Shown: positions 52,654 to 61,606, counted from the stretch's first letter. The stretch is DNA of 64,000 bases from Hyphomicrobiales bacterium (GCA_021730985.1 JAKFYI010000008.1:186001-250000), one strand, 5' to 3'. Translations and numbers: made by a program. Notes: a model not told the origin generated them from the sequence alone.

Positions 52654-54192
52654 ATGACCGCCGCCGATACCGAGCGTTTCCGCCTGCGCCGCTTTGTCGA
52701 ACGGCTGGTGCAGCTCGGCGAATGCGACATCCACGACAAGGCGATCGATCTCGTGGACGTTGCGCAGGTGCTGGAAGGCAACCCGCGCGCGGTGTGGTTC
52801 AAGTCGGTCGGGCCGGAGAAGGCCGAACTGATCGGCAACGTAATGGCATCGCGCAAGCGCCTGGCGCTCGCGCTGGACACCGACGAGGCCGGCCTGATGC
52901 CGGAGCTGGCCAAACGGCTCGCCGCACCAGTCAAGCCGGTGAAGGTCGAGGCGAAGGACGCGCCGGTCCAGCAGGTGGTGCTGAAGGGCAATGACGCGGA
53001 CCTGTGCGCGCTGCCAGTCCACTTGCAGCATGGCGAGGATGGCGCGCCATACATTTCCGCGGGCCTCGATTTCGCACAATTCCCGGAGACCGGTTGGACC
53101 AACGTCGGCTGCCGCCGCATCATGCTGCGCGGCCCGCGTCAGGCCGGTATCGACATGATCGCGCCGAGCGACATGCGCGCGATTTTCCTCGACGCGGTGG
53201 CGCGCGGCGAGAAGACGCCGGTGGCCTATGCCGTCGGCTCGCACCCGTGCGATTTCATGGCCGCGGTGTCGGGCACGCCGCCGATGGATGAGCTCGATGT
53301 GCTGGGCGCCCTGCGGAAGGCGCCGGTGCCGGTGGTGAAGTGCGTCACCAACGACATCTACGTGCCGGCCGACGCCGAATACGTGCTGGAAGGCTATCTC
53401 GATCCCAAGGGCCACACCGAGCCGGAAGGCCCGTTCGGCGAATACGTCGGCTACTACGGCATCGTGAAGCGCAATCCGGTGTTCCACCTCACCGCGATCA
53501 CGCACCGCAAGGACGCGCTGTTCCAGACCGTGACCATCGGCGGCAAGTCGCTGGCCCGCACCGATACCGCGCAGCTCACCACGGTGAAGACCGAGACGGC
53601 AGCCTGGGCCGGGCTCGTCACCGCGGTGCGCGAGCCGGTTGCGGTGTTCGCCACGCCCTCGTCGGGCGGCATGTACAACGTGCGGGTGTCGCTGCGCCAG
53701 CGCGTGCCGGGCGAAGCGCGCAACGCCATCGCCGCGGTGTTCGGCAGCATGGCCGAAGCCAAGCAGATTTTCGTGTTCGACGACGACATCGACGTGTTCA
53801 ACGACGAACAGTGCGACTGGGCGCTGGCGACGCGCTTCCAGGGCAACCGCGACATGGTGGTGGCGGAGGGCTTCCGCGTGGTGCCGCTCGATCCGTCGCT
53901 CGGCGGCCAGCGGGTCGGCGCCAAGGTCGGGTTCGACTGCACCATTCCGTTCGGCAAGCGGCAGTCGCTGGAGTGGGGGATTCCGATGCCGCCGGTGATG
54001 CCGAAGGCCAACGGCGCCGCCAAGCGCTCGGTGACGGACGTGCTGGCCGAGAAGCCCGCGAGCTTCCTCGAATTGATGGCTGCGGCGGGAACCCGCGACG
54101 GCCGCGAAATCGTGCGCGAACTCGATAAGCTCTATTCGGCGGACAAGCTGTCGAGACACGACAGCGGCCGCTATATGCTCAAGGACAAATAG
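52654..54192 (+). CDS. UbiD family decarboxylase
   Basis: 512 aa. Key blocks are EPEGPFGEYVGYYG, HRKDALFQTVTIGGKSLART, MYNVRVSLRQRVPGEARNAI and FDDDIDVFNDEQCDWALATR. It should use prenylated FMN on an aromatic or unsaturated acid. ATG 52654 has a GGGAAGGA ribosome site. Start of a plus-strand operon with a Bug protein and an MFS transporter, divergent from an alpha/beta hydrolase and LLM oxidoreductase. Second UbiD in the window and clearly distinct from that at 30512. Confidence 0.92.
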   Translation: MTAADTERFRLRRFVERLVQLGECDIHDKAIDLVDVAQVLEGNPRAVWFKSVGPEKAELIGNVMASRKRLALALDTDEAGLMPELAKRLAAPVKPVKVEAKDAPVQQVVLKGNDADLCALPVHLQHGEDGAPYISAGLDFAQFPETGWTNVGCRRIMLRGPRQAGIDMIAPSDMRAIFLDAVARGEKTPVAYAVGSHPCDFMAAVSGTPPMDELDVLGALRKAPVPVVKCVTNDIYVPADAEYVLEGYLDPKGHTEPEGPFGEYVGYYGIVKRNPVFHLTAITHRKDALFQTVTIGGKSLARTDTAQLTTVKTETAAWAGLVTAVREPVAVFATPSSGGMYNVRVSLRQRVPGEARNAIAAVFGSMAEAKQIFVFDDDIDVFNDEQCDWALATRFQGNRDMVVAEGFRVVPLDPSLGGQRVGAKVGFDCTIPFGKRQSLEWGIPMPPVMPKANGAAKRSVTDVLAEKPASFLELMAAAGTRDGREIVRELDKLYSADKLSRHDSGRYMLKDK

Positions 54193-54226
54193 CCGGGACG
54201 GCTGAGTGGCCAGGGGAGGACGTCCG

Positions 54227-55207
54227 ATGATCCGCAATTCGCGCCGTGCGGCGATGCTGATGACGATTGCCATGGCCGCCGCCGTGCTGGCGACGCCGGC
54301 GCTGAGCCAGGCCAACTACCCGAGCCAGACCGTTCGCTTTGTCATTCCAGCCGGCGCCGGCGGTTTGCCCGACACCGTGGCGCGCATCCTCGGCAGGCGG
54401 CTGTCGGAAAAGATCGGCCAGAACGTGGTGGTGGAGAACCGCGCCGGCGGCAACGGCGCCGTGTCGGTCGGCGTGCTGATGTCGTCGCCGCCTGACGGCC
54501 ACACCTTCATCGTGCAGGACGGATCGATCTACGCCATCAACCCGCACATCTACGCCAAGATGGCCTACAGCATCGACGACCTGACGCCGACCGTGATGAT
54601 CGCGGCAGCGCCGCTGTTCCTGGCCGCGCATTCCAAAGTGCCGGTCACGACCATGAAAGAATTCATCGACTACGTGAAAGCCAATCCGGGCAAGCTCAAC
54701 TACGGCTCGTCCGGCGTCGGCAGCACGCATCACCTGTCGATGGAGGCGCTCAAGGCGTCGCTCGGCCTGCAACTGACGCATGTGCCGTTCAAGGGCACCA
54801 GCGAGTCGGTGCCGGCGCTGCTCGGCGGTCACGTCGATGTGGCGTTCTCCGCTTATCCCTCGCTCAGCGCCGCGATCGGCTCCAAAAACATCACGCTGCT
54901 CGCCACCAACGGCGCCGCGCGTTCGGCCCAGGCGCCGAATGCGCCGCCGATCTCGGATTTTATTCCGGGCTACGAGTTCGCGCCGAAGATCGGCGTCTAT
55001 GCGCGCACCGGGACGCCACAAGCGATGCTGGAAAAGATCGCGGGCGAAGTGGCGGCGATCGTGAAGGAGCCGGAGATCATCAAGCAGTTCGCCACCGCGG
55101 GGATCGAGCCGTCGGGCGTTTCGCTCGGGGCGTATCAGGCGATGCTCAAGGCCGACAGCGATCGTGTCGGCAAGGCCGTGAAGGCCGCGGGGATGACGCC
55201 GCAGTAG
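54227..55207 (+). CDS. Bug family (TctC-like) binding protein
   Basis: 326 aa. Signal peptide with RRAAMLMTIAMAAAVLATPA, cleavage near ALSQ; mature Bug blocks YPSQTVRFVIPAGAGGLPDT, VVENRAGGNGAVSVG and DGHTFIVQDG. ATG 54227 was chosen because GGGGAGGACGTCCG precedes it. It lies 34 nt after ubiD and 9 nt before the MFS gene, so it likely binds the UbiD pathway substrate. Confidence 0.9.
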   Translation: MIRNSRRAAMLMTIAMAAAVLATPALSQANYPSQTVRFVIPAGAGGLPDTVARILGRRLSEKIGQNVVVENRAGGNGAVSVGVLMSSPPDGHTFIVQDGSIYAINPHIYAKMAYSIDDLTPTVMIAAAPLFLAAHSKVPVTTMKEFIDYVKANPGKLNYGSSGVGSTHHLSMEALKASLGLQLTHVPFKGTSESVPALLGGHVDVAFSAYPSLSAAIGSKNITLLATNGAARSAQAPNAPPISDFIPGYEFAPKIGVYARTGTPQAMLEKIAGEVAAIVKEPEIIKQFATAGIEPSGVSLGAYQAMLKADSDRVGKAVKAAGMTPQ

Positions 55208-55216
55208 CCATCCAGC

Positions 55217-56461
55217 ATGTTCGGCACCAAAGCATTCTCAAGTCCGCCTTCGCTGGTGCGGATGGCGTGGCTGGTGGTGCTGCTGCTGTGGCCGGTCGCG
55301 CTGCTCAACTATCTCGACCGGCAGATGCTGGCGTCAATGAAGTTCTCCGTCATGGCGGACATCGCCGACATCCGCACCGACGCGAACTGGGGCCTGATGC
55401 TGGGCCAGTTCAAATGGGTCTATGCGTTCTTCAGTCCGATCGGCGGCTACGTGGCGGACCGCTTCAGCCGCCGCTTCACGATCTGCGCCTCGCTGTTTGT
55501 CTGGTCGGCGGTCACCTTGTGGACCGGGCACGTCAGCACCTTCAACGAACTGCTCTGGGCGCGCGCCCTGATGGGCGTGAGTGAGGCGTTCTACATTCCG
55601 GCGGCGCTCGCGCTGATCGCCAATTTCCATTCCGGCGAGACGCGCTCGCGCGCCGTCGGCACCCACCAGATGGCGATCTACTGCGGCGTCATCGCCGGCG
55701 GTTTCTCCGGCTATGTGGCGGATGCGCCGGCGCTGGGCTGGCGCTTTGCATTCGACGCCGCGGGCCTGGTGGGAATGCTCTATGCGATTCCGCTGCTGTT
55801 CCTGCTGCGTGACGCGCCACGCGATCCGGGCGCGGCTGTTGCGCCTGCCATCGCGCCGGCTGCCGCCGCGCGGGAATTGCTGTTCAACGTGTCCTTCATC
55901 CTGCTGGTGCTCTATTTCACGCTGCCGGCACTGGCGGGCTGGGTGGTGCGCGACTGGATGCCGGCGATCCTGCGCGAGCAGTTCCAGATCGGGCAGGGGC
56001 TCGCCGGCGTTTCGGCGACGCTGTACTGGACGCTGGCCGCGATCGTCGGAGCGTTCGCGGGCGGCTACGCCGCCGACCGCTGGATGCGGACCAACCAGCG
56101 CGGCCGCATCTTCGTGAGCGCGCTCGGCATGAGCCTGATCATCCCGGCGATGTTCGGCGTCGGCAACGCGGGCTCGCTGACGGCTGCCGTGATGTTCCTC
56201 ATTCTGTTCGGTCTCGGCTGGGGCATCTTCGACTGCAACAACATGCCGATCCTGTGCCAGATCGTGCGTCCGGAATTGCGCGCGACCGGCTACGGCATCA
56301 TGAATTTGGTCAGCATCAGTTGCGGCGGCCTGGCCGATTGGGGGTTTGGCGTCCTGCGCGACCATCAGGTGCCGCTGAACGTCACCTTCGGCGCGTTCTC
56401 GAGCCTCGCGCTGATCTCCGTGGTGCTGGTGCTGTTGATCCGGCCACGCACCTCGGCGTAG
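55217..56461 (+). CDS. MFS transporter
   Basis: 414 aa with about 12 membrane helices. The MFS signature between helices 2 and 3 is GGYVADRFSRRFTICASLFV, and the second half repeats it (GGYAADRWMRTNQRGRIF). Third gene of the UbiD operon, immediately after a Bug binding protein, so it may import or export the aromatic acid. It converges with a 3-hydroxyacyl-CoA dehydrogenase gene. Confidence 0.9.
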   Translation: MFGTKAFSSPPSLVRMAWLVVLLLWPVALLNYLDRQMLASMKFSVMADIADIRTDANWGLMLGQFKWVYAFFSPIGGYVADRFSRRFTICASLFVWSAVTLWTGHVSTFNELLWARALMGVSEAFYIPAALALIANFHSGETRSRAVGTHQMAIYCGVIAGGFSGYVADAPALGWRFAFDAAGLVGMLYAIPLLFLLRDAPRDPGAAVAPAIAPAAAARELLFNVSFILLVLYFTLPALAGWVVRDWMPAILREQFQIGQGLAGVSATLYWTLAAIVGAFAGGYAADRWMRTNQRGRIFVSALGMSLIIPAMFGVGNAGSLTAAVMFLILFGLGWGIFDCNNMPILCQIVRPELRATGYGIMNLVSISCGGLADWGFGVLRDHQVPLNVTFGAFSSLALISVVLVLLIRPRTSA

Positions 56462-56476
56462 GCGAACAAGCCGCCG

Positions 56477-57388
56477 TTAGCGCTTTCGCGCCTTGGCCTG
56501 ATCCGCCAGCGAGCGCCGCAGCCGGTCGCGCACCGCGTCGGCGGCCTCCGGCGTCCATTTTCGCAAGCCTTCGCCGGTTCGCATGCCGAGCTTGCCGTTC
56601 GCCACCAGATCCTTGAGGTATTGCGTCGGTTCGGTGTCACGGTTCAGGTCCGACAGCAGCACGTTCTGGATGTCGAGCGTCAGGTCGGTGCCGACCAGGT
56701 CGGACTGCTCCATCGGGCCGAGCACCGCCATGCGGGCGCCGAACCCGGTCTTCACCACCTCGTCGATGGTATCGGCATCGCAGACGCCAGCCGCGATCAG
56801 CGCGATCGCCTCGCGCTTGATGGCGTGCTGCAGCCGGTTGCCGACGAAGCCCGGGATGTCGCGTTTGATGTGAACCGGCGCGCGGCCGGCGTCGCGCAGC
56901 AGGTCCATCGTTTTCTGAACGGTCTCCATGCTGGTCTTTTCGTTTTGCGTGACCTCGACCAGCTGAACCAGATGCGGCGGGTTCCAGAAATGCGTGCCGA
57001 TCACCCGGTCGCGATGCTTCAGCTTCTCGCCGATCCGGGTGGAGGGAATGGCCGAGGAATTGCTGGCGAGGATCGTCGCGGGGGACGTGAGGCTCTCCAG
57101 TTCGGCGAACAACTGCTGCTTCAGCGGCAGCTTCTCGGGCGCCGCCTCGAACACGAAGCTCACGTCCTGCATCGCCGGCGCGAGCGCATCGTGCGACGAA
57201 ATACGCGACAGCAGGGCGCCGTCGCCTTCGAGCAGGTCGAGCGCGGCCTTGAGCCTGGTCTGCAGCGAATTGCGCCACTCGGCGGATGGATCGTAGATGC
57301 GGACCGTGTGTCCCGCCGCCGCCAGCAGATACGCGATCCCGTGGCCCATCAGGCCCGCGCCGATCACGCCGATGGTTTGTGGTTTCAT
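56477..57388 (-). CDS. 3-hydroxyacyl-CoA dehydrogenase family protein
   Basis: 303 aa NAD-dependent dehydrogenase. Rossmann motif GVIGAGLMGHGIAY (GxGxxG at 10-15), catalytic His133 (GTHFWNPPHLVQLVEV) with Glu145, then the C-terminal helical dimerisation domain (RDIPGFVGNRLQHAIKREA). It oxidises a 3-hydroxyacyl-CoA to the 3-oxoacyl-CoA or related carnitine-type acids. ATG 57388 was chosen over an upstream in-frame ATG. Likely transcribed after the molybdenum-hydroxylase gene 57558-59909, with a repeat between. Confidence 0.92.
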   Translation of the reverse strand: MKPQTIGVIGAGLMGHGIAYLLAAAGHTVRIYDPSAEWRNSLQTRLKAALDLLEGDGALLSRISSHDALAPAMQDVSFVFEAAPEKLPLKQQLFAELESLTSPATILASNSSAIPSTRIGEKLKHRDRVIGTHFWNPPHLVQLVEVTQNEKTSMETVQKTMDLLRDAGRAPVHIKRDIPGFVGNRLQHAIKREAIALIAAGVCDADTIDEVVKTGFGARMAVLGPMEQSDLVGTDLTLDIQNVLLSDLNRDTEPTQYLKDLVANGKLGMRTGEGLRKWTPEAADAVRDRLRRSLADQAKARKR

Positions 57389-57406
57389 GTTGAGCTCTCT
57401 CGTTCT

Positions 57407-57549
57407 CGTGTCCCGGGCGCAGCGCAGCACGTCTTCGTGGTGCGCTGCAGACCCGGGATCCCGGTTCGCTTTCCATCAAGAAACCGGGGTCCCGCATCTG
57501 CGGCGCATCGCTTCGCTGCGCTACGCGCCGCACCGCGTGCGGGACACGG
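57407..57549. repeat. Long inverted-repeat element, class B
   Basis: Arms 57407-57466 and 57481-57549 start CGTGTCCCGGG and end GCGGGACACGG, complementary over about 60 bp with sub-hairpins in each arm. Same class as 49502-49633. Between two minus-strand genes. Confidence 0.75.
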
Positions 57550-57557
57550 CTTCATCA

Positions 57558-59909
57558 TCACTGCCGCTTCGCCTTCTGTATCGCGCTCCAGATCCGGTGC
57601 GGCGTCGCCGGCATGTCGATGTGCTCCACGCCGTGATCCTTCAACGCGTCCATGATCGCGTTCATCACCACCGCGAGCGCGGGCGTGATGCCCGCTTCGC
57701 CGCCGCCCTTGACGCGCAGCGGATTGCTCTTGGTCGGGTCTTCGGCGAGCGCGATGTCGAACGACGGCACATGGTGGGCGCGGGGAATGCCGTAGTCCAT
57801 GAAGCTGCCGGTCAGCACCTGGCCGCTGTCGTCATAGATCACGTCTTCCAGCAGCGCCTGGCCGATGCCCTGCACGATGCCGCCGTGAACCTGGCCATGC
57901 AGGATCATCGGGTTGATCGCCTGTCCGGCGTCGTCAATCGAGCCGTAGCGCGGGATGCTGATCGCGCCGGTGTCGGGGTCGATCTCGACCTCGCAGATCG
58001 CGCAGCCGGTGGGGTAGGCCGGGATGCGGCCGGTGAATGTCGCCTTGGCGTGCAGATGCTTGAGCGGGGCGAGGGCGGGATTGCCGGCCAGCGCCTGCGC
58101 CACGTCGTAGATCGTCAGCCGCCGGTTACTCTTGGGCGTGACAAACAGGCCATCGCTGAATTCGATCTCGGACTCTCCGACGTCCAGCAGTTTCGCGGCG
58201 GCCGCCTTGGCCTGGGCGATCACGCCGCCCGAGGCTTCCACCATCAGTGTGCCGGCGAGCCGCATCGAGCGGTCGGAGTGGGTGCCGCTGCCCGATGCCA
58301 CCAGCGCGGTGTCGCCGCCGATGAACTTGATGTCCTGCGGATGCACGCCGAGCAGGTCCGCCATCACCTGAGCGAACGTGGTCTCGTGGCCCTGGCCGGT
58401 CGATTGCGTGCCGACCGCGAGCTCGACCTTGCCTGCCGCCTGCACGGTGACCTCGACGCGCTCGTGCGGGATGCCGACCGGCGTCTCGACGTAGTTGGAG
58501 ATGCCGATGCCGCGCAGCTTGCCGCGCTTCTTCGATTCGCGCCGTCGCGCGGCGAAGCTCTTCCAATCGGCGGCCTCCACCATGCGCTTCATGTTGCCGG
58601 TGAAGTCGCCGCTGTCGTACAGCAGCCCGCTCGCGGTGCGGTACGGCAAATTCTTGATCAGGTTCTTCTGCCGGATGCTGACGCGCTCCATACCGAGCCG
58701 TGCTGCCGCCAGATCGATCAGCCGCTCCAGCACCAGCGTCGCCTCGGGGCGGCCGGCGCCGCGGAACGGCGCGGTCGGCACCGTGTTGGTCAGCATCGCG
58801 CGGCAGCGCATGTGCATCAGCGGAATGGCATAGGCCGTGGTGGCGACGCGGTACGCGTTGCTCAGCGGCACGTAGGTCACGGTCTGTCCGCCGGTGGTGC
58901 CGATATGATCGACGTGGAACGCGGTGATGCGGCCGTCCCTGGTGAGCGCCAGGCGCGCGGTGGTCACCAGGTCGCGGCCGGCGTAGTCGGTGAGAAAGGA
59001 CTCGGAGCGGTCGTTGGTCCATTTCACCGGACGGCCGACGCGCTTCGCCGCCCACAGGATCGCGGTCTGCTCGGGATAAAGATTGTTGCGCAAGCCGAAT
59101 CCGCCGCCGACGTCGGGGCAGACGAAGCGGATTTTCTCCTCCGGCACGCCGAGGCAGTCCGCCAGCACGCGGCGCGGCACATGGACGCCCTGGTTGCCAG
59201 AGATAATGGTGTAGTCGCCGCTCGATGCATCGTAGGTGGCGATGCCGGAGCGCGGCTCCATCTGGCAGTTTACGATGCGCTGGTTGCGGAACGTCTGCTC
59301 GACCACCAGATCGGCCGCGGCAAAGGCCGCCTTCACCGCTTCGGCGTCGCCGAAATCCTGGTCGAGCGCGACGTTGTCGGAGGACGCCGTCGGGAAAATC
59401 GCCTCGCGTCCGACGGCCGTGCTGGAGTCGGTCGCGGCGCTGAGCACCTCGTATTCGATCTCGACCGCCTCGGCGGCGTTGCGCGCGTCGAACAGCGTAT
59501 CGGCCACCACCATCGCCACCGCTTCGCCGGGATAGCGGACCCGTTCATGCACCAGCGGATACTGCCGCTCGTCCAGCACCGGACGCTTGTCGGGCGCGAA
59601 CGCCGGAATCTTGATGTCGATGGCGCCCGCCGGGTTGGGCCGCTGCAGCGCGCCCTTGTGGCCGTCGCCAATGTAGTCGTCGCAGGTCAGCACCGCCCCC
59701 ACGCCCTTCATGGCGCGCGCGCGCGTGGTGTCGATCCGCTTGACCAGGGCGTGGGCGTGCGGCGAGCGCACGAACACGGCGATCGCCTGATGGGGCAGGG
59801 AGATGTCGTCGCTGTAGCGTCCGGCGCCGCGCACCAGCCGCAAATCCTCGAAGCGCGGCAGCGAGCGGCCGATGTACGGACCGCGGTCGGCTTCTCGTTC
59901 GCGGTTCAT
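57558..59909 (-). CDS. Molybdopterin-binding large subunit of molybdenum hydroxylase, unaccompanied
   Basis: 783 aa, full length. N-terminus YIGRSLPRFEDLRLVRGAGR, DVGGGFGLRNN (molybdopterin contact), APFRGAGRPE and the catalytic Glu block RVKGGGEAGITPALAVVM. No CO dehydrogenase A-Y-x-C-S-F-R loop, so another substrate (aldehyde or N-heterocycle). No [2Fe-2S] or FAD subunit gene is within several kb, unlike the complete set at 26749-30484. ATG 59909 was chosen over the TTG at 59927. Downstream gene is a 3-hydroxyacyl-CoA dehydrogenase. Confidence 0.92.
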   Translation of the reverse strand: MNREREADRGPYIGRSLPRFEDLRLVRGAGRYSDDISLPHQAIAVFVRSPHAHALVKRIDTTRARAMKGVGAVLTCDDYIGDGHKGALQRPNPAGAIDIKIPAFAPDKRPVLDERQYPLVHERVRYPGEAVAMVVADTLFDARNAAEAVEIEYEVLSAATDSSTAVGREAIFPTASSDNVALDQDFGDAEAVKAAFAAADLVVEQTFRNQRIVNCQMEPRSGIATYDASSGDYTIISGNQGVHVPRRVLADCLGVPEEKIRFVCPDVGGGFGLRNNLYPEQTAILWAAKRVGRPVKWTNDRSESFLTDYAGRDLVTTARLALTRDGRITAFHVDHIGTTGGQTVTYVPLSNAYRVATTAYAIPLMHMRCRAMLTNTVPTAPFRGAGRPEATLVLERLIDLAAARLGMERVSIRQKNLIKNLPYRTASGLLYDSGDFTGNMKRMVEAADWKSFAARRRESKKRGKLRGIGISNYVETPVGIPHERVEVTVQAAGKVELAVGTQSTGQGHETTFAQVMADLLGVHPQDIKFIGGDTALVASGSGTHSDRSMRLAGTLMVEASGGVIAQAKAAAAKLLDVGESEIEFSDGLFVTPKSNRRLTIYDVAQALAGNPALAPLKHLHAKATFTGRIPAYPTGCAICEVEIDPDTGAISIPRYGSIDDAGQAINPMILHGQVHGGIVQGIGQALLEDVIYDDSGQVLTGSFMDYGIPRAHHVPSFDIALAEDPTKSNPLRVKGGGEAGITPALAVVMNAIMDALKDHGVEHIDMPATPHRIWSAIQKAKRQ

Positions 59910-59984
59910 CGCGTGCTCTTGTCCCAAAGAATTGCCGCAGACTATCTAAGCCAGCCCGCGCTTGCCAATCGTCCGCAATCGGCG

Positions 59985-60012
59985 TTGGACGGGTGGCGGA
60001 ACCCCCTATACT
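59985..60012 (+). promoter_or_regulatory. Putative promoter for the lower-GC unknown gene
   Basis: TTGGAC (59985-59990) and TATACT (60007-60012, 5/6 to -10) are 16 nt apart, upstream of a short ORF at 60036 with its own GAGG ribosome site. By-eye prediction. Confidence 0.4.
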
Positions 60013-60035
60013 TGGTGCGCCGCACCGAGGCAGCC

Positions 60036-60140
60036 ATGAACGTCGGCCGCTTCAGGTTGCGCGATTGGGACCCCGGCCCCTGCTCGCCCACAACCGCTGA
60101 GGCGGTCCCGAACGGTCAATGGGCAAAGGAGGAAGTATGA
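60036..60140 (+). CDS. Short leader-like ORF, translationally coupled
   Basis: 34 aa (MNVGRFRLRDWDPG start). GAGG at 60027-60030 lies 5 nt before ATG 60036, and its TGA overlaps the ATG of the next gene (ATGA at 60137-60140). Not recognised; Asp/Pro/Gly rich with no signal or membrane segment. It may set the translation of the following gene. Existence is less sure than that of the larger gene. Confidence 0.4.
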   Translation: MNVGRFRLRDWDPGPCSPTTAEAVPNGQWAKEEV

Positions 60141-60862
60141 AATTGGCCCGCCTTGTGCTTTCTGTTCCAGAAATCGCCAGACGTGAAGCTGACTTGACGC
60201 AGAGTGCTGCGGATTCGTATGGCGAATTCTACAGCGTTGCCGAAGCGAGCTGCGGCCTGTTCAGCGATTGCGTCAATGAGATTGCGGATGATCACATCCA
60301 GTTCGCTGTCTTTCATAGCCTGGCACGCAAACATTTGTTTCTAGGTCTATTGTCCTCAGTCCGACAACATCACAACCAAACCATGATGAATCTGCGGCAC
60401 GCTTACGAGGCCGGCGTCGCAGCTTGCTACGCGATCGCACATCGGGACGATGAGATAGACACCGATGATGAACTTCGAAAATACTACAAGTGGTTTGCCG
60501 AGCAGGCGTCCGATCTTTCTAAGGCGATTCGAGGCCACAAGAATGTATTTAGTACCTACGCAGCTCATGCCGCTTTTGTGGGGGGTGGCCGAGTCGTCGA
60601 ATTTAAGAGCGGCCCAGAACTTCTAACATCATTCTTTGATCGTGATTCAGAGTCCCAATCAGCGCGGGATTTGGTTGATGTCGCGTCCGCGGCCTTGAGC
60701 ATTCTCACCGGTTACAGTCAGCTCACGCGTGCATCCCGCTCCATTAGCTTTGACAGGAGTGTTTGGCCGCAGCGGCTCATAGAGCTTTATGATCGACACT
60801 CGCAAACAATGCGCTTGCGGCCAGATGCTGCCAATGCGGAACCCTCCGGTTCCGACGGCTAA
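60137..60862 (+). CDS. Hypothetical protein, helical, lower-GC than surroundings
   Basis: 241 aa, ATG 60137 with a perfect AAAGGAGG ribosome site. The sequence is not recognised. It looks largely helical, with an H-rich centre (SSVRQHHNQTMMNLRHAYEA) and a run of acidic residues (HRDDEIDTDDELRKYY). No signal peptide or membrane segment. Base content is visibly near half GC, below the flanking genes, with codons such as TTT, TTA and AGA more common, suggesting acquisition by transfer. Preceded by a short overlapping ORF. Function unknown. Confidence 0.8.
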   Translation: MKLARLVLSVPEIARREADLTQSAADSYGEFYSVAEASCGLFSDCVNEIADDHIQFAVFHSLARKHLFLGLLSSVRQHHNQTMMNLRHAYEAGVAACYAIAHRDDEIDTDDELRKYYKWFAEQASDLSKAIRGHKNVFSTYAAHAAFVGGGRVVEFKSGPELLTSFFDRDSESQSARDLVDVASAALSILTGYSQLTRASRSISFDRSVWPQRLIELYDRHSQTMRLRPDAANAEPSGSDG

Positions 60863-60892
60863 CGCAATAGAGTGTTACAAGCAGTGTGCCGC

Positions 60893-61453
60893 CTACTTCG
60901 GCTTCCAGTCTTTCTTCCAGGCCGGCGGCACCTGCGAGTCGATCAGCACGAAGCAGATGCGGCACGGCTTGCCCGAGGTGTTGACCCAGGCGTGATTGGT
61001 GCCCTGCTGCACCATGATGTCGCCGGCCTTCATGTGGACCTGCGTGTCGTCGAGCAGCATGTCGATTTCGCCTTCAAGGCAGATCGCGTAGTCGATCGAA
61101 CGGGTGCGGTGGGTGAAGGCGTGGCGCTGGTAGCCCTGGGTCGCAGGATCGATGCCCATCTGCTTGAGGATTTCGTGGTGGTCGATGCCCTTGGCCTCGG
61201 CCGTCGTCTGCGGCGCGAAGTCGACCACACGCAGGGTCGAGCCGTTCGGCAGCGGCGGCACGCCGGTCTTCTGGTTGGCGCCGTCGCGGGCGTGCGACAG
61301 GTCGGCCGGCGTCTCGTTGGTGAGCCAGAGCAGTTGCACCACGTTGCCTTCGCCGCGCTGGTTCACGTAGGGCGTCGGCCCGTCGATCAGGACCACGGCC
61401 TTGCCCTGCTCATCGTGGCCGGTGACGATGCGCCGGACTGGTCGCTTTTCCAT
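60893..61453 (-). CDS. Cupin domain-containing protein
   Basis: 186 aa. A single cupin barrel: motif 1 region HRTRSIDYAICLEGEIDMLL and motif 2 GDIMVQQGTNHAWVN (Gly-x5-Q-G-x2-His-x3-Asn). Metal ligands are likely the His of the first block's start and the His in NHAWVN. A candidate small dioxygenase, isomerase or regulatory sensor; function unclear. Divergent from a Bug binding-protein gene across 153 bp. Convergent with the unknown lower-GC gene. Confidence 0.88.
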   Translation of the reverse strand: MEKRPVRRIVTGHDEQGKAVVLIDGPTPYVNQRGEGNVVQLLWLTNETPADLSHARDGANQKTGVPPLPNGSTLRVVDFAPQTTAEAKGIDHHEILKQMGIDPATQGYQRHAFTHRTRSIDYAICLEGEIDMLLDDTQVHMKAGDIMVQQGTNHAWVNTSGKPCRICFVLIDSQVPPAWKKDWKPK

Positions 61454-61606
61454 GTGCTGCTCTCCCGTATGGCTTGTTCGGCGGCATCCTTCCGGGGGCC
61501 GGGTGCGCTTGTCAATGCAGGACGCCGCGCCACGCGGCAGCTATGATTGACGCGTTGCGGCAGGTTGCGTTCGAGTTCGTCTCGACGGTTGCATCGGAGG
61601 AAATCC

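Noticed and set aside
50662..54315. A 1217-residue minus-strand frame covering the LLM oxidoreductase
   Set aside because: Only its C-terminal 380 residues match a family; the rest runs antisense through ubiD and out of frame through the hydrolase.
57297..60140. A 947-residue reading frame on the plus strand opposite the molybdenum-hydroxylase gene
   Set aside because: It is an antisense shadow: its codons mirror the GC-rich third positions of the real gene, it has low-complexity composition and no domain. Only its last 34 codons, with their own ribosome site, were kept as a possible short ORF.
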